Assembly: GCA_004335835.1 (NCBI GenBank) | Contig: RWJK01001977.1 | Span: 250,335-314,334, forward strand | Direction of reading: 5' to 3' | DNA: 64,000 nucleotides | Source: Scenedesmus sp. ARA3 | Lineage: Eukaryota; Chlorophyta; Chlorophyceae; Sphaeropleales; Scenedesmaceae | Shown here: positions 29,643-42,819 of the stretch, in pieces | Numbering within the stretch: the first letter of the stretch is position 1 | Layout of the letters: every line of letters starts with the position of its first letter | Notes under the pieces: generated by a model | Database searches by the model: none | Seen by the model: the letters and a program-made list of their open reading frames with translations, nothing else | What the model was told of the DNA's origin: nothing | Translations under genes and position numbers: made by a program

Positions 29643-30351
29643 AGCAAGGATTTCCTGCTGAAGGCATCAATCCACAATGCATACCACAAACATAGTAACG
29701 TGCAGCCTCCCGATGCAGCTCCTGCTGTTCCTATTGTTGCGGCACTCGCCTGTTTATAGTGTTGCTGCCGCAGCAGGCGCTGCCAGTGAATTTGCTGTTT
29801 TGCAGCACTGCAGGAACCTGCTGGTGCCAGGTTGTACCCACTGCACTCCATTGGTGAACGTTGCTATATGCTGCTGCTGCTGCTGCTGTTTGCTGCGGCT
29901 GCAGGAGACGTTGAAGCGTGGCAAGTGGATGCGCGTGGCAGCAGGAGAGAGGATTGTCAGCAGCGTAGAGGTGAGGCGCTTGGGATCGTGGATCTGATCA
30001 CCAACAGGGGTTGCGAGCTTGTCAACCCAGCCAACAGTACCGCTACATGGTTGCTGTTGCTGCCAGTTGCAGTCAAACGCACTGTCGTGACAGCAACAAC
30101 TCACATAGCACACTGCATGTGTACAACACCTTGCAACAAGGGGCTTGGGCTTGCTGCTGCTGTCTTAACTGTGCTGCTGCTGTTGCTGGTTTCTTCTGCA
30201 GCTTCATGAGCAGGTGTACTTGCTAGTGGAAGGCAGGTGCTGCTTCAACAGCGCATGCTGCTTCCCGTCACGCTTTGGGTCCCACTCTACACACCACCAT
30301 CACCACCATCACCACCACCACCACCAGGGGGAGCAGCAGCAGCAGGCACCC

Positions 30352-30406
<55 letters not shown>

Positions 30407-31717
30407 CAGGAGTACAAGGAACAGACCAGCAACCACACCAAACTGCCACATCAGCAGCACCATCACCACTGACATCAGCAGCCCCTTTCACACCCAGCCC
30501 TATCAAAACATCACGCAACACCGCACACCATCACCCACACACCCACAACCATACACCGCACCAACACACCCACACAAACTGCAGCAGCTCTACCACTGCT
30601 GCTGCTGCTGCTGCCAGCACAAGCAACACAGCAGCAGCAAGTGCAGCAGCAGCAGCAGATGTGGAGCCACCTCATGGGCTGGTGGAGCCACCCGCAGGGT
30701 CTCCCCCTGTGCTGCTCAGCGGGCATGTGTTCAGCCTGTCGGCGCTGAACGTGTTTGGAGTGTACATCGGCTTTGACCAGGACCACGGCAGGTGGGCGGG
30801 GCTTTGACCAGTGCAGCTTTGACCAACGAAAGCTTTGACCAGCGGCAGCATTGGCCAGTCTTGACCAGGGGCAGCTGTGACTAGGACCACAGCAGGTGGG
30901 CGCAGCTGCGACCATACATGCATGCTGTGCTGTGTCACCTGTGTTCCTGCAGAAGGGATGTCACCAAGCACTGCCTTGTTTTGCCTGATCTTGTCTGGTG
31001 CGTTGCTGCTGCTGCTGTCGCTGCTTCTGCATGCTTTGCAGGCACTTGGAGGTGTGGGCAGAGAGCGACTGCTTGCTGTACAGGTGGGGTCTGTTGGTTG
31101 CTCTGCTCTGTACATGAAAATGCTTGACTGCGAGCCCACTGCAGCCTGTGACAGCGCACCAGCTGCTCTGCCCAACTTCTTGTGTCTAACTCTTCTCCTG
31201 TCACTTTTGTTGCTGCTGCCGTTGGCAGCTGGCCCATGTCGGCGCTTGAGCAGTGTGCCAACTACAGCCCCGCCCTGGCCAGCTACTGGCGCAGCTTCGC
31301 GCTGTACAGCGTGGCGGCAGAGTTTGAGCACCGCGCACACAAGGGCACGGCACGGTGAGGCGAGCATGGCACATATAGTTTTGATGAGCCCTCGACTTTG
31401 ATGAAACTTCAGTGGCATCACTCGCTGAGATAGCTAACTTTGCAAGCGCCGGCTTCACAACTGCTGTAGGCTGTTCTGTGGCAGGGGCAGGATGCAGGCT
31501 TGCATGCGCACCTTATCCCTGTGGCTGTTGCTGCTGTGTCCGCTGCTGTCACTGCTGCTGCCACTGCTGCTGCTGCTGCTGCTGCCTCCACAGGTGCTCT
31601 ACTGGCGAGTATGAGCAGGAGGGCTGGCTGGCTGGCGGCCGCTCCCGTGACTTCACCGATGACCTGCATCTCAACCCCGTGCCTGTTGTGGCTGCCTCCG
31701 CTGCTGCCACTGCTGCC

Positions 31718-31791
<74 letters not shown>

Positions 31792-31887
31792 TCCCCAGGT
31801 GCTCCACTGGCGTGTATGAGCAGGAGGGGTAGCTGGCTGGCGGCCGCTCCCGCAACTTCACCGATGACATGCATTTAAACCCTGTGC

Positions 31888-31918
<31 letters not shown>

Positions 31919-32431
31919 CTCCGCAGCTGCTCCACTGGGGAGTATGAGCAGGAGGGCTGGCTGGCTGGCGGCCGCTCCCGCGACTTCACCGATGACCAGC
32001 ATCTAAATCTTGTGCCTGTTCCGGCTGCCTTCCGCTGCTGCTGCTGCTGCTGCTGCTGCCTCTAAAGGTGCTCCACTGGCGAGTATGAGCAGGAGGGGTG
32101 GCTGGCTGGCGGCCGCTCCCGTGACTTCACTGATGATCTGCGGCCCTACGAGCAGCCCGCCAAGCCCAGCTGGGCAGGCGTGAAGAGGTGAGCAGTCGGT
32201 TGGTGTTTATAACTGTTACCGCCTGTTTCATTCGTCAGGAACAATGGTGCAGCAGTCCGTCTTGCGCCAGCTGGCATGCGATCGGCCTGCCCACATATGC
32301 GCGCCTACTGCACCTCACAGGTGCAGGTGCAAGACGGTGCATGGACACAGCGTGCAGTGCATTTGCTGGCGGCTAGTGTCAGGCGGCTGATTCAAAGCCG
32401 TGGTGGCGTGGTACCAGGCTATGCTAAGTCG

Positions 32432-32467
<36 letters not shown>

Positions 32468-33262
32468 AGGTGGCTGAAGAAGGCTGTCAGCCCTTTCCCA
32501 CCGCACGGCATCAGGCACACGTGAGCAGCTAGACAAGTGGCCTCCATGGGTTTCAGTACCCACCATATGCAACTTCAGCTTGATGGCAGTTCAGCGTTGT
32601 TGTCAACTGGGTCTGCCATCACACATGCGTGGCAGCCTGCCGTACCTGCCATGCCGCGTACGTGCTGCTGCATGCTCAGAGCAGCGAGACCTGCAGGTCC
32701 ACTGCACCGCGCATGCATCACCGTGTTTATGACAAACCATGTCAACCTGGTATATTTTGTCACCACCTGAAGCTGCTGCTTTCCGCCCCTTGCCTGCCGC
32801 TCCCCTGCTCTCTTCCTGCTGCCCACACAGTGCACTGCCTACCACAGGCGTGATGGCTCGCACCAGAGCCATGGCAATCGCAGATGCCCGCAAGCAGGCG
32901 GAGGAGGCAGCACTCGCCAGGCAGGCAGAGCTGGAAGAGATTGCAGCGTGCAGCGTGTGCTCAGCTGACATCAGCAGCTTGATGCTGACGCCGCGCACAG
33001 CAGCAGCGCTGCGGCATGAGCGGGAGCGCGCATGGCTCCAGGCATGGAGTGATACAGCTGCCGTGCACAACACCAGCATTTGGTTGGGGCTGCCGCAAGG
33101 ATGCGCACCAGACCAGATCGGCCTTGCGGCAGCAATGCTGCAGCAGCAGCAGCAGCAGCAGCAGCAGGGTGGAGGTGCAGGGTTTGCAGGGTACGCTTTG
33201 GCAGCGCCAAGTCAGACAAGCAGGATAGGCATGCCACCTTTTGGCGCTGCATCGCCAGAGAT

Positions 33263-33297
<35 letters not shown>

Positions 33298-33578
33298 TGT
33301 GGCTGCAGCAGCCGCAGCTGCGAGGTGCGCTGGGCCCGAGTGCGGTGTCTGGCAGCAGCACGATCTGGTCTGGCCTGCCGTCTGTTCCAAGGTTTGACAC
33401 AGCATGGCAGCAGCAGCAGCAGTACCACTGGGAGCAGCAGCAGCAGAAGCTGCAGCAAGCTGCTGCAAAGGCATGGTTCCTGCGAGCGCATCCGATCCCC
33501 ATACAGGCCGGAAGTGATGATGAGGGCAGCACTGCAGGAAGTGTGGTGACTGCACCTCTGCTGGGTGACCAGGCCTGA
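28546..33578 (+). CDS. Popeye-domain (POPDC) membrane protein with long C-terminal extension
   Basis: Exons: 28546-28612, 28819-28985, 29194-29279, 29526-29601, 29905-29970, 30202-30791, (optional 30953-30997), 31042-31083, 31229-31354, 32068-32187, 32470-32520 and 32831-33578; 712 residues (727 with the optional exon), all phases matching. POPDC proteins are membrane proteins with a cyclic-nucleotide-binding-like Popeye domain. Hydrophobic segments lie in exons 1-3 (LCFFIGALCGGDVLALRGAL). Next come FASEDDEQLARFL, KRGKWMRVAAGERIV, HEQVYLLVEG, ALNVFGVYIGFD, HLEVWAESDCLLYSWP and YWRSFALYSV, in the family order. About 150 low-complexity residues, including 11 histidines, interrupt the domain in exon 6. 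The vertebrate DSPE cAMP-contact motif is not seen at the matching place. The C-terminal 250 residues have a charged helix, then Q-rich sequence. A TGTAA lies at 33618-33622. Confidence 0.74.
29411..29450 (+). repeat. Copy of POPDC exon 4 start
   Basis: About 40 bases copy the start of the exon at 29526-29601 (ASEDDEQLAR) with its own CACGCAG acceptor. Homology stops after GGCGCGC. Confidence 0.75.
30788..30905 (+). repeat. Minisatellite derived from POPDC exon 6 end
   Basis: Six to seven degenerate units of about 15 bases (variants of CAGCTTTGACCAG) follow the exon 6 donor. The array ends with a near copy of the exon end and donor (GACCACAGCAGGTGGGCG). Confidence 0.8.
31594..32187 (+). repeat. 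Four tandem copies of a POPDC exon
   Basis: Copies start at 31594, 31799, about 31926 and 32068, each after a (CTG)n-rich acceptor. All read CSTGEYEQEGWLAGGRSRDF or close variants; copy 2 has a TAG stop in place of a codon after QEG. Only copy 4 continues into RPYEQPAKPSWAGVK and a GTGAG donor with the right phase. Confidence 0.9.
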
Positions 33579-34725
33579 TGCCTGGCGGCTTGCCTGCACA
33601 AGAAGCAGGCACGTAGTTGTAAGCAGAGGGCCTGCATGGGCTGTTGGTGTTACTCATTTAGTGTTGAAGTTGCAGGGCGTCAGTACGAGTGCACCAGCCA
33701 CTGCACAGCAGCAGCATGATGTTGTTCAACACAGCAGCTGCAGTCACTGCTGTGTCGGCAGCGGCTGCTGACTCAGCATGACAGTCCTGTTCTTGATGTC
33801 ACGCATAACCAGCAAACCAATTTTAAAACATGGATTGGCAGCATTTGCATTATGAAAGTGGGCGAACATCATGCTGCTTGCTGTTGTTGATTGAATTAGG
33901 ATTGCCAAGGAGCAAGGCGGTGCCAATGTGGTCATGCCTTCTTGCGGGCTGTCGTAGCATGCAGCCTGGGCCTGCTGACCAGCTTCTGGATTGACTGAGG
34001 GTTGTTGGGTTATCTGTCACGTGTGCAGTTGTTGACGTCGTCCTTTGGAACATGTGATGATTTTTTGGGGTGCTACCGGTGACTGGCCATGCAGTGCAGC
34101 AGGCAAGCTTACCCTGCCAGGGCCAGGCGGGCCACTCGCCGCAAACTGCGTGGCTTATAAGCAGATTGAATCTTACCTTGTAGTGCCGTCTTCAAGCTGG
34201 CGGGAAAGCGTGCTGACGTGATGCGTCGTGGACAGCTGCGTGCATGACAACGACGAAAACCCTGAGCTGCTGTCACGTATACAGGCTGCCGGAACATGGC
34301 ATGTTGACTATCTGTATGATAAGTTATTTGTGAATGTTTGGTGTTTGGACCAGCCAAGGTTGCTCAGGAACAAAAACACGGCGGATACACACGGACACAC
34401 AGAAAGGTCTCTTGCCTGACGTGCATGCTTAACCGGTCTGTTGGCTGCTGCATCATAAACATCTGTTAGCAAAACTACTTCTTCGAGTTTAAGTCAAGCC
34501 GTCTGCTCACCGTCACCTGTAGCGGGCTCGAGTACACGTCTCACCGTCAGCTAGACGCTTTCTTGGATTCACGAATTCGCCGCCATCACATGCACTGGAC
34601 TTTTTGAAACACCTAAAATCATTCATCATTAGCTTTACACATTCGTCTGAGGCACACGACAGGCAGAGTCCGTCCAGAGTTCGAGTTCGTTCCTGTTGGC
34701 ACCCATCAGAGCAACCCAGCAGTGT
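33579..34725. other. Intergenic region
   Basis: It holds the POPDC 3' UTR with TGTAA at 33618-33622 and, at its end, the probable 5' UTR of the Q-rich gene. No gene is supported in between. Confidence 0.5.
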
Positions 34726-35102
34726 ATGAAGCGTGCCTGCCCTAGTGATATGTCGCTGCTTGCTTCCTATGGCACTGGCAGCGACACCGGCCACGCCTAC
34801 GGCATGAGCCATCAGCAGCAGCAGCGTTTGGAGCCAAAGCGGCCTTGCTACCCGGACCATACCCAGCTGCCAAGCCAAGCGGGCTTTGCCAACACGAACA
34901 TGTATGGAGCAGCAGGCAGCTGCAATGTCGCGAGGTCAACGCCCTTCAGCTTGCAGGAGCCTGGCACTTTCCAGGTGCCAGCAGCAGTGCAGCCATTCAT
35001 AGGCCTTGCAGCAGTGAACCCTGCCCAAATGATGGCAGCAGGGCAGCCGGAGCTGCACATGCCACCCCTGCCCATGCCAGGCGTGCAACAGAGCGGCTAC
35101 AT

Positions 35103-35140
<38 letters not shown>

Positions 35141-35333
35141 CAGTCGCTTTCCAACCACCTCAGCAGCAGCAGCAGCAGCAGCAACCGACGCTGCAGGTTA
35201 GTGCCAGCAGCTCCGCCACCCACTTTGCCGCCCCAAACCTGCCCCACACCTCAACAGCAGCAGCAGCAGCAGCAGCGCCGCCAGGCAGCCTGCATGCGCA
35301 GATGCAGCCCCAGCAGCAGGCCAACATGCGGCT

Positions 35334-35366
<33 letters not shown>

Positions 35367-36424
35367 GGCGCCTGCCGGCCTGCGGCTAGCAGAGGACTGG
35401 CGGCCGATGGCTGAGCTGCAGCGGCTGCTGCCGCGGCTCAACCAGGAGTACAAGCGGGAGATGGCAGCGCTGCTCAAGGCATGCCAGGTGGGGTGGCAGC
35501 AGTATGGAGCAGTGTGTCGCATAGCAGCTGGTGCAGCAGAGCAGTGTAGCTTGCTGCAGGAAACACCTGTGTCGTTTTGTGTCTGTGGGGAGCAGACGTG
35601 CGCCACGTGCTTGTGAGGACAGAGCGGTCATGCCAGCCAGCAAAATGAAGCAGCAGCGGCAGCCCTGCAGATGCTGCAGCTCTTAGTTCAAAACCGAGCG
35701 TGCACGCGCATTATCGGCTGCATGCACTGTTCAGCAACGTTCACCTGCACAATCGCACCAGCCGCTACTGGCAACAACTCCTCACCCAACCCAGTCCTGC
35801 TTTGCCTGCCTTGCACGCTCTTCTGTTTCCTTCCCACAGGTCGCTGGCAAGGTGACCAAGACCGGCCTGCCAGCCACTCCCTCCAGCAACATGCTACTGC
35901 TTGACCCGGCAGCACAGGAGCAGCTGCAGCACCAAGTGCTCTCCAACTGCAACGCCAAGCATGCAGCCGTCACCGCTGCATTCCGCGTCGCCGCGCAAGC
36001 CGTCGCAGCCGCCGCCAGCAGCAGCAGCTTTGGCAACAGCAGCCACGCCAACGCGCGAGCCGCAGCAGCAGCAGCGGTCGAGGTATTCGGCGGCGGCAGC
36101 AGCAACTTGTCGACGCTTGCAAATGCAGTAGGGGAGCTGGATGCATCAGCAGCAGCAGGGATGTTTGTGGAAGGAGCAGCGGAGCCTGCGCCTGAGGCTG
36201 TATCTGAGGCGCTGCAGCAGCTGCGAGCGAGCTACCACCAAGAGCTTGTGGCAGCAACATCTGCGCTGTTTGCGATCTGCCGGGGCTTTGGGCAAACCAC
36301 CACGCTGGCTGCTGCTGCCTCGAAGCCGATTAAGGCTGCGCTGGCGGCTGCGCAGCAGCAGCATGTGCGGGTGGAGCAGCTGTGGCAGGATGTACTGGTA
36401 GTGGCTGCTGGCAATCGCGAGTGA
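34726..36424 (+). CDS. Q/A-rich protein of unknown function
   Basis: Two exons, 34726-35487 and 35840-36424, phase 0 at the junction (donor CCAG|GTGGGG, acceptor CCCACAG), 448 residues. The start is the first ATG in frame (MKRACPSDMSLLASYG). The N-terminal half is Gln-, Pro- and Met-rich with several poly-Q runs. A well-formed helical segment follows (EDWRPMAELQRLLPRLNQEYKREM) across the end of exon 1. The second exon is Ala-rich and predicted helical (EALQQLRASYHQELVAATSALF). The layout resembles transcription co-regulators with Q-rich arms, but I recognise no domain and give no function. If the intron were retained, translation would end at 35616. Confidence 0.6.
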
Positions 36425-39400
36425 GCACAGGATGCAGCTGTTGTCTTTTTGGTGGCGTGCTGTGCTGTTGGTGCGTGCTCTTAGGCTTGAGGGTGGGTGT
36501 GCTGGATGAATGGCTGTGTGCTATGGCAGGGAGGTGGCAGCTGCGGACACGCAACAAGTGCTGAGCGCAGAGAGCAGAGTGCTGCTCTTGTGTTGGTTAG
36601 ACTTGTGGCACAGCAACTTGGCATGCGGATGTGTGCATCCGGCATATGTGCTTGCAGTATTGTGTGCTGTCCTCAGTTGCTGCGTAAGCTTGCTTGGCCT
36701 GTGGTTGTGCATGTGCTTTGTCTGTAGTGTGCGCTGTCCTTGCCTGCTGTTGAGCAGTGCACATAGTTCACTGTTCACAACCTGCTTTGCCAAAGTGTAT
36801 ATGTGCGGGCATGTGCAGTGCGCTCTTTGCTAGTGTGAGGGCTTGCTGCAGCAGCGCGCTTGGTCGCGCATTAATTCTCTGAAGTCACAGCTACACTGAC
36901 GACTATTTTGTTTGCTTCTGTTCAAAAAGTAGAGCCCTTGTGGCTGTGTGGGAGCTAATGCCATGGCCCCTGCTGCTGCGCGAAAAACTGTATGCGGCAA
37001 ATCACTTGGACAGTTCACCCCATCTGCCATTAAAGCAGGTGCACACCTGCGCATTTGCACTATTTTGCTGGACACACACATGATGACCGATCAGCGTCAC
37101 AGGGTGCGTGTGTGTGTGCCCGTATGTTTGGCTGCAGTCTATTTTTGTCCCAGCGGCGTGTGCACTGAACCTTGTAGAAAGGGAGTGTGCAACATTTCAG
37201 CACAGCCCTTAGTTTTGGGTACAGCCCTTTTTGCTTGTCTGTTTTGCCCTGCATTAGAGCGAGTCCTGACTGTACTACTACACTGTCACCGTTGTGTGGT
37301 GGCTGTTCTCTGCTGCGGCTGGTGGTCACCACCCAGACAGTGTCTGGGACGGCAGTTGCCCCTGCTACAGCCATTCCTGCCTGTTTCTGAGTAGACATGC
37401 AACAGCAATAGGCTTTGCAGCATTTGCAACATCCTCCTCCTGGCGCAGCTGCCCCTTTTCAGGCCGGGATGCTGCGCAGGATGCTCTCGTGCTTCATGCC
37501 TGTGTTTGTTACTCACTGTCAAAGGCTTGCATGCATTACTGGTTGAGCTGCAGCTGCCTGGCAGTGCATACAATGCATAGTGCACATAGCAGCGCCTTTG
37601 ATAGCAGTAGGCCGGGCAGGAGCTGCACTTTTCATGCGTCCTGTGTTGTTTGCTACTGCACTGCACTGCTAGCATAGATTCAAACAGGCAGAAGGGCACT
37701 GCACAGAAGCAACAGCTTCGCTTGCTGTGAAGATCACAAGCCTCTGCAAGACAGCATGCTGCGTTCCGGAGGTGACACTTGGTTATAGCAGCATATGGCA
37801 ATGCATTGCAGCTCACCCGTTACAGCACCTCTGGTGTTTATAGCTGCTGTACTTGCAGCTTTTTGGCTGTTAGCCGCTGCTTGCATCCTTCATGTTTTGC
37901 ATACCTGCCTGTGCTTACGCATTTTCTTGTTCAGTTCTTTTCAGGTGTGTGTATCGTGTGTGTGCTGAAAGCAACAGGCATTGCTGTATACCGTACCTCC
38001 TACTAGATGTTCTGGCCTGACCGGCCAGTGCCTGTGGTCTTGAGGAATGTCAGGACTTTCTGCACTGATAGCTGTGCAGCAGCGGTGTTGAATCCAAGAC
38101 AGCTCTATCTGATGCCCTACAGCTCACATGCATCGGCAGAGATAAACCTGGTGCCACAGCTGTTGCTACTGCACTCAAATGTCTGCCATAAGCAGCTTCA
38201 TTTGGTTCAAAACTTGCGATCAAAACTGTGTCTGGCAGCATTTCCGACAGTCGACATCATGCATGTGTTTAGGAGCATGCAAGGCAATCATTGCTGTACG
38301 TGTACAAACTGTTTGCACACTGCTTGTGGATCCCTTGTGAGGATGTGTAGTGCACAATCAGCTTTAACAGGGTGAGGGATGTGTTTGCTTGAGCTGCACT
38401 GTCTTGCTTCAGTCGTTCTGGATGCAGCTGCAGCAGTGGGGCATGTAGTGAACTGGCTGCATTGCTCACTGCTGCAGGCCCTGCAGGGCGGTGTGTTGGC
38501 GAGAGCTGTGTTGGATGTCAAACTGCTGTCAATGAAGATGCACATCGTCTGCAGTGTTCCCTGCGGACCCGCTGTTGTGGCTGCTGAATTAATTAGTCAA
38601 ACGTGTTAACATGGTTATTTATTGTTTTTTTCCCGAACTTGTGAACAGCAGCATGTACGCAGGCTGGCACACTCACACATCATGTACCACTATTTTTTGC
38701 AGCAGCTGATACTGGGCAACGCTTTGCTGGGCAACGAGTGTGATGAATCTTGCCTTTATTTGCACGTCCCAGATTGCCGGGTGCTGCACTGTTGGCAACA
38801 TGATGTGCAGCCTGTACAGCCTGGTAGGCTGGCTGCTGGTGCTCAATCAAGCCACCCTACATGGCTATGTAATTCAACACCAACAAACACCGAAGTAATG
38901 TGGTTTGCGGTCCGTCTGTCACCAGCAGCAAGCTGCTGCCGTGTTTGCGGTGGTGTGCGGGGAAACTCTGCATGCATGTTTGCCTGAACCTCAGGGTTCA
39001 GGTGGTGGGTGAGTAGTTGTGGTTGGGTACACTGTGTACCCGTGTCACGGTAAGCGGCTCTCTTTTAGTAGACGTATTCCCTGAAAAAGCATACCTCGTG
39101 CGAATTTACCACAACGAATGCGTAAAAGCAGTCTGCAACGAGACGAAGCGGCATCAACTGATTGCTGGGCTGTGCTGGGCACCACCAGTGGTACCTGTTT
39201 GCAACGCTGAGCTGGACTTCTTGGCTCTTAAACAAGATAGATTCTTATTGTCAGGGTTATCGGCTTGCTTAGGTGTGTCTCTCGTCACCGGTGATCGTGT
39301 GCACCGTCTAGTCACTGCAAAGTGCTGTGGCACCAATGGTGGCACGAGGGCAGCTTGTGCTGCTTTGCAGCACCACATTCCTTTACGGTAAGCAACACCA

Positions 39401-39952
39401 CAACGAGTGATATTCTTCGTTCCGATGCAGCGAAGCAATACGTGCAGTGGCAGCAGCAGCAGTTGCATCAGGGCCATGCCAACAGCAGAGCATGCATCAC
39501 ATCAACATGCCCAAAGGCACAGAGGTGGTCAGCACTGCAAGCAACTCACACCCTCTAAAACTGTCATCACACGAAGCTGTTGCGGGGACTAGACCTCCAC
39601 AGCTGCTCACCTACATAGCCAGCAGCTTGCAGGACTGCTGCCACTCAGTGGCAAGCAGGCAACCAACATGCGTGCTGTTTCCACCAACAGCAGCTCGCAT
39701 GCCTGGATTCAAATGTCCTCAGCATACAGCTGCACTCAGCGTTGTTTCAGTTGCAACAGTTTGATCACTTTACAACAATGTCAGCTGCATAGCCACCTCC
39801 TTGCTTTGTTGAGTCATCGCCGCCTCTGCCATTTTTCTGCACATGCGCTACCACTGGCCACACCACAACACGTGCCGCTGCCCTCCCTTGCGCAGCACTG
39901 TGCTTCATGGCCCAGGCGCCACTGCTGCCCTACATGCTAGACAAACCTTGAC
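36425..39952. other. 3.5-kb region without a supported gene
   Basis: Short open frames occur on both strands (the longest about 176 codons on the minus strand at 37286-37816), but none has family motifs, splice-consistent neighbours or the exonic CAG bias of the genes around it. A copy of the first MFS exon lies at 39892-39950. Base composition is more AT-rich than in the genes. Confidence 0.45.
39892..39950 (+). repeat. Copy of MFS exon 1 segment
   Basis: About 55 bases (CTTGCGCAG-C-CTGTGCTTCATGGCC... through the ACATG-TAGACAA codons) repeat 39986-40038 about 92 bases upstream. The copy soon meets a TGA in the MFS frame. Confidence 0.82.
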
Positions 39953-42777
39953 ATGTGCCTCTCGTTTCTCTTGCTGTATGCTTGCGCAGCGCTGTGCTTC
40001 ATGGCCCAGGCGCCACTGCTGCCCTACATGATAGACAAGCTGGGGACCAAGGAGAGCAACACGTATGGCTTGCTCATGAGCACCTTCAGCGGCCTGCAAC
40101 TTGTGGGCAGCTTGCTGTCAGGTGAGGCACAGCAGGCATGCAGATCCTCTCTGCGCAGTACGTTGTGCCGGGCAGGCCAGTGCAGCTGCTTGAGGAGGCC
40201 ACAAGCATGCAGAGGACACAGCTCTGTCAGGTGGGGCACAGGACGTCAGTTGGCTTGTGCTGGGCTGCGGAAAAACAGCGCAGATGCTCATTGAGGCCAT
40301 AACCATGTTTGCAGCAGCGCTGTTTGGAAAAATATATGCAGCGGTGCCGCTGTTGAGGAAGGACAAGCAGCTGCCTGATGAGGCCGTAAGCATGTTAGCA
40401 GCAGCGCCAGTGTGTGTAGAGAACGCAGCTGCTGTCGCTGCCTGCAGGGCTGCAGGGCTGTGGAAATAATTGATTTTCTCCATGCCAGCTGCAGTGTAGA
40501 ATTTGCCCATCCACATGTAGAGCAAGCAGACAAGTACTGCAACTGCTGCCTCTGCATGGCTGGCGTGACGGACACTCTTGTACATCTTCGTGTGGGGCAC
40601 CATTGCACATGTTTGCGCACAGCACCAGCAGCACTAGGCTATTTGATATGCACACCTGCTTGCATGTAACAGATCTCTTTGTGTTCCCATTTTGTCCCTT
40701 TTCTTACTATCAACAGGCCCACTGGTGGATGCGTATGGAGGCAAGCTGCTGCTGATCATATCATTCGCCAGCTCAGCCGCCTGCTACACCATGACAGCAA
40801 CAGCAAGCAGCATCTGGATGCTGTTCGTCAGCAGGTGCGTGTGCGGTGCTGCTGCATCCACGGACTGCACTTGCAGGATGGCCTGGAAACCTAGGCTGTA
40901 GGAGCAATGGGACAAACTACAGCGTGCTGTAGTGTGTTGTGGCAGATACGTGCGTTGTGCAAGGAAACTGCACGAAAGCATCTTGGCAGAACATTGTGTT
41001 CTAATGGGTGCCGTGTTGCTGATGTAAGTGCCTGCCAGTGGCTGTTGCAGCCCTTCACTCGCCTGCATGTGTCAAACCTTATGGCTGCAATGCACGCAGC
41101 CGTGCCTACCTTGCATGGTAAACAATCAAACCACGTGCATGCCATCACCTTGAGGCCGCCAAACCCTGTTCTTTTATCTGTCCTGCATCTGCTGCAGACT
41201 CGCCACTCTCATGCAGCCTGCCTGCCCTGCAAGATAACTAGTCGAAACCACATGTGCCGTTGCCTTGAGGCCCAAACCTTGTGCATTCCCTGCATCTGCT
41301 GCAGACTCGCCACCCTCATGCAGCATGCAGTGCTCGCTGCCCGCACCATCGTAACAGCGCAGTCACCGGCAGACGAGCGTGCCGCGCTGCTCGGTTACAT
41401 CGGAGCCAGCTACGGCTTAGGGTTTGCCCTGGGGCCTGCAGCGGGCGGCTTATTGAGCAGCATCAGCTTACAAGCCACTGCGTGGGCGGCAGCAGCAGGC
41501 TCAGTGCTGGCGCTGGCTATTGTGGCGCTGCTGCTTCCAGCAGGTGGGACTGCGCCTCTTTTTTCAATGAAGCATGCAATGAAACCTGAAACATGTGTAG
41601 TATTTATTGAGTGTGACGGACTGCTTGTGTGCATGGCTGTGTGCTGCCGCCGCTGGTGTTGGGTGGGCCAGCAGTCGGGGCTCAAGTTGCTTGTGCTGCT
41701 GCTGCAGCACTTTGTTATGTCGCCGGGCACTGAACTTGTTTAACATCAGCCTGCCGCCTGCGCTGCTGCTGCGCACATGATGTGCTGGTGCCTGCAGATT
41801 CCCCCAGCAAGCAGCAGCAGCAGCAGCAGCAGCACAAGGAACACAGCATGAGCAGCAGCGGCAGCAGCAATGGCGCGGCTGCGCCTGCACCACAGCAGCA
41901 GCGTGCATTCAGCATAGCCAGCCTTGCAGCAGTGGTACAGCACCCTGGCGTGCCATCGCTGCTGCTGGTGCAGGCGTGCAGTGGCCTTGCGCAGTCTGTG
42001 TTTCAGAGCACTTTCAGCCTGCTCATCAAGAAGCAGTATGGCTTGAGCAGCAAAGCTAACGGCATGATGCTGTCCTACGTTGGCTGCTGCATCGTGTTTG
42101 GTGAGTTCCCTGCTGCTCAGCAACTTTCACCAAAACAACGGCACAATGCTCCTGTTTGGTGTGATCTGCAAGAGTTCAAAGCGGGGCGTCCCGCGGCAGT
42201 GGTGCATCATGCAGAGTGCGTATCGCTTTGGCGCTTCCTCCTTGTTGCAGCTGTTGCCGCTGGGGCTGCAAGCATCAACACAAAGGGCCAAGCACACACC
42301 CAGGCATAACACTCACCTGTGGCACATGAGCCATGCGCCTGCTACGCAGTGCTTACATCACACTAGTTCTGTGACATAACCACTCGTGCCTCTGCACCCT
42401 CTCTTGCCCTACACTGCCCTGCAGCGCAAGCTGTGGTCATCAAGCCGGTCAGCAAGCGCATCGGAGAGACAGCAGCAGTGCGGGGCGGCTGCGGCCTGCT
42501 GGTGCTGTCCTTCCTGGCCCTGGGCAGCTGCAGGGAGCTGTGGCAGCTGCTGGCCTGCCTGCTGCCGCTGGCTGTGGCTGGCGTGACTGTTGCCACACTC
42601 AATGTGGCCAGGCTTACCAAGGTGAGCTGGACTCAAATTGAATTGGACTGCCTCTCAGTGATGACTCTTGCAGACAGTGCAGCTGTGCGCGTCATTTGTA
42701 AGTTTGGCGTTGTGACTCGACTTGCAGACTCGCAGGGCAGGTTCAATATCACACTGCGTCACCACGGCTCACATGCA

Positions 42778-42819
<42 letters not shown>

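Noticed and set aside
30672..31421. Minus-strand open frame (249 codons) opposite Popeye exons
   Set aside because: It covers sense exons with matching phases and family motifs; the antisense frame has none.
36425..39890. Several 100-170-codon open frames on both strands
   Set aside because: No recognisable motif, no consistent splice neighbours, and no exonic triplet bias; treated as non-coding.
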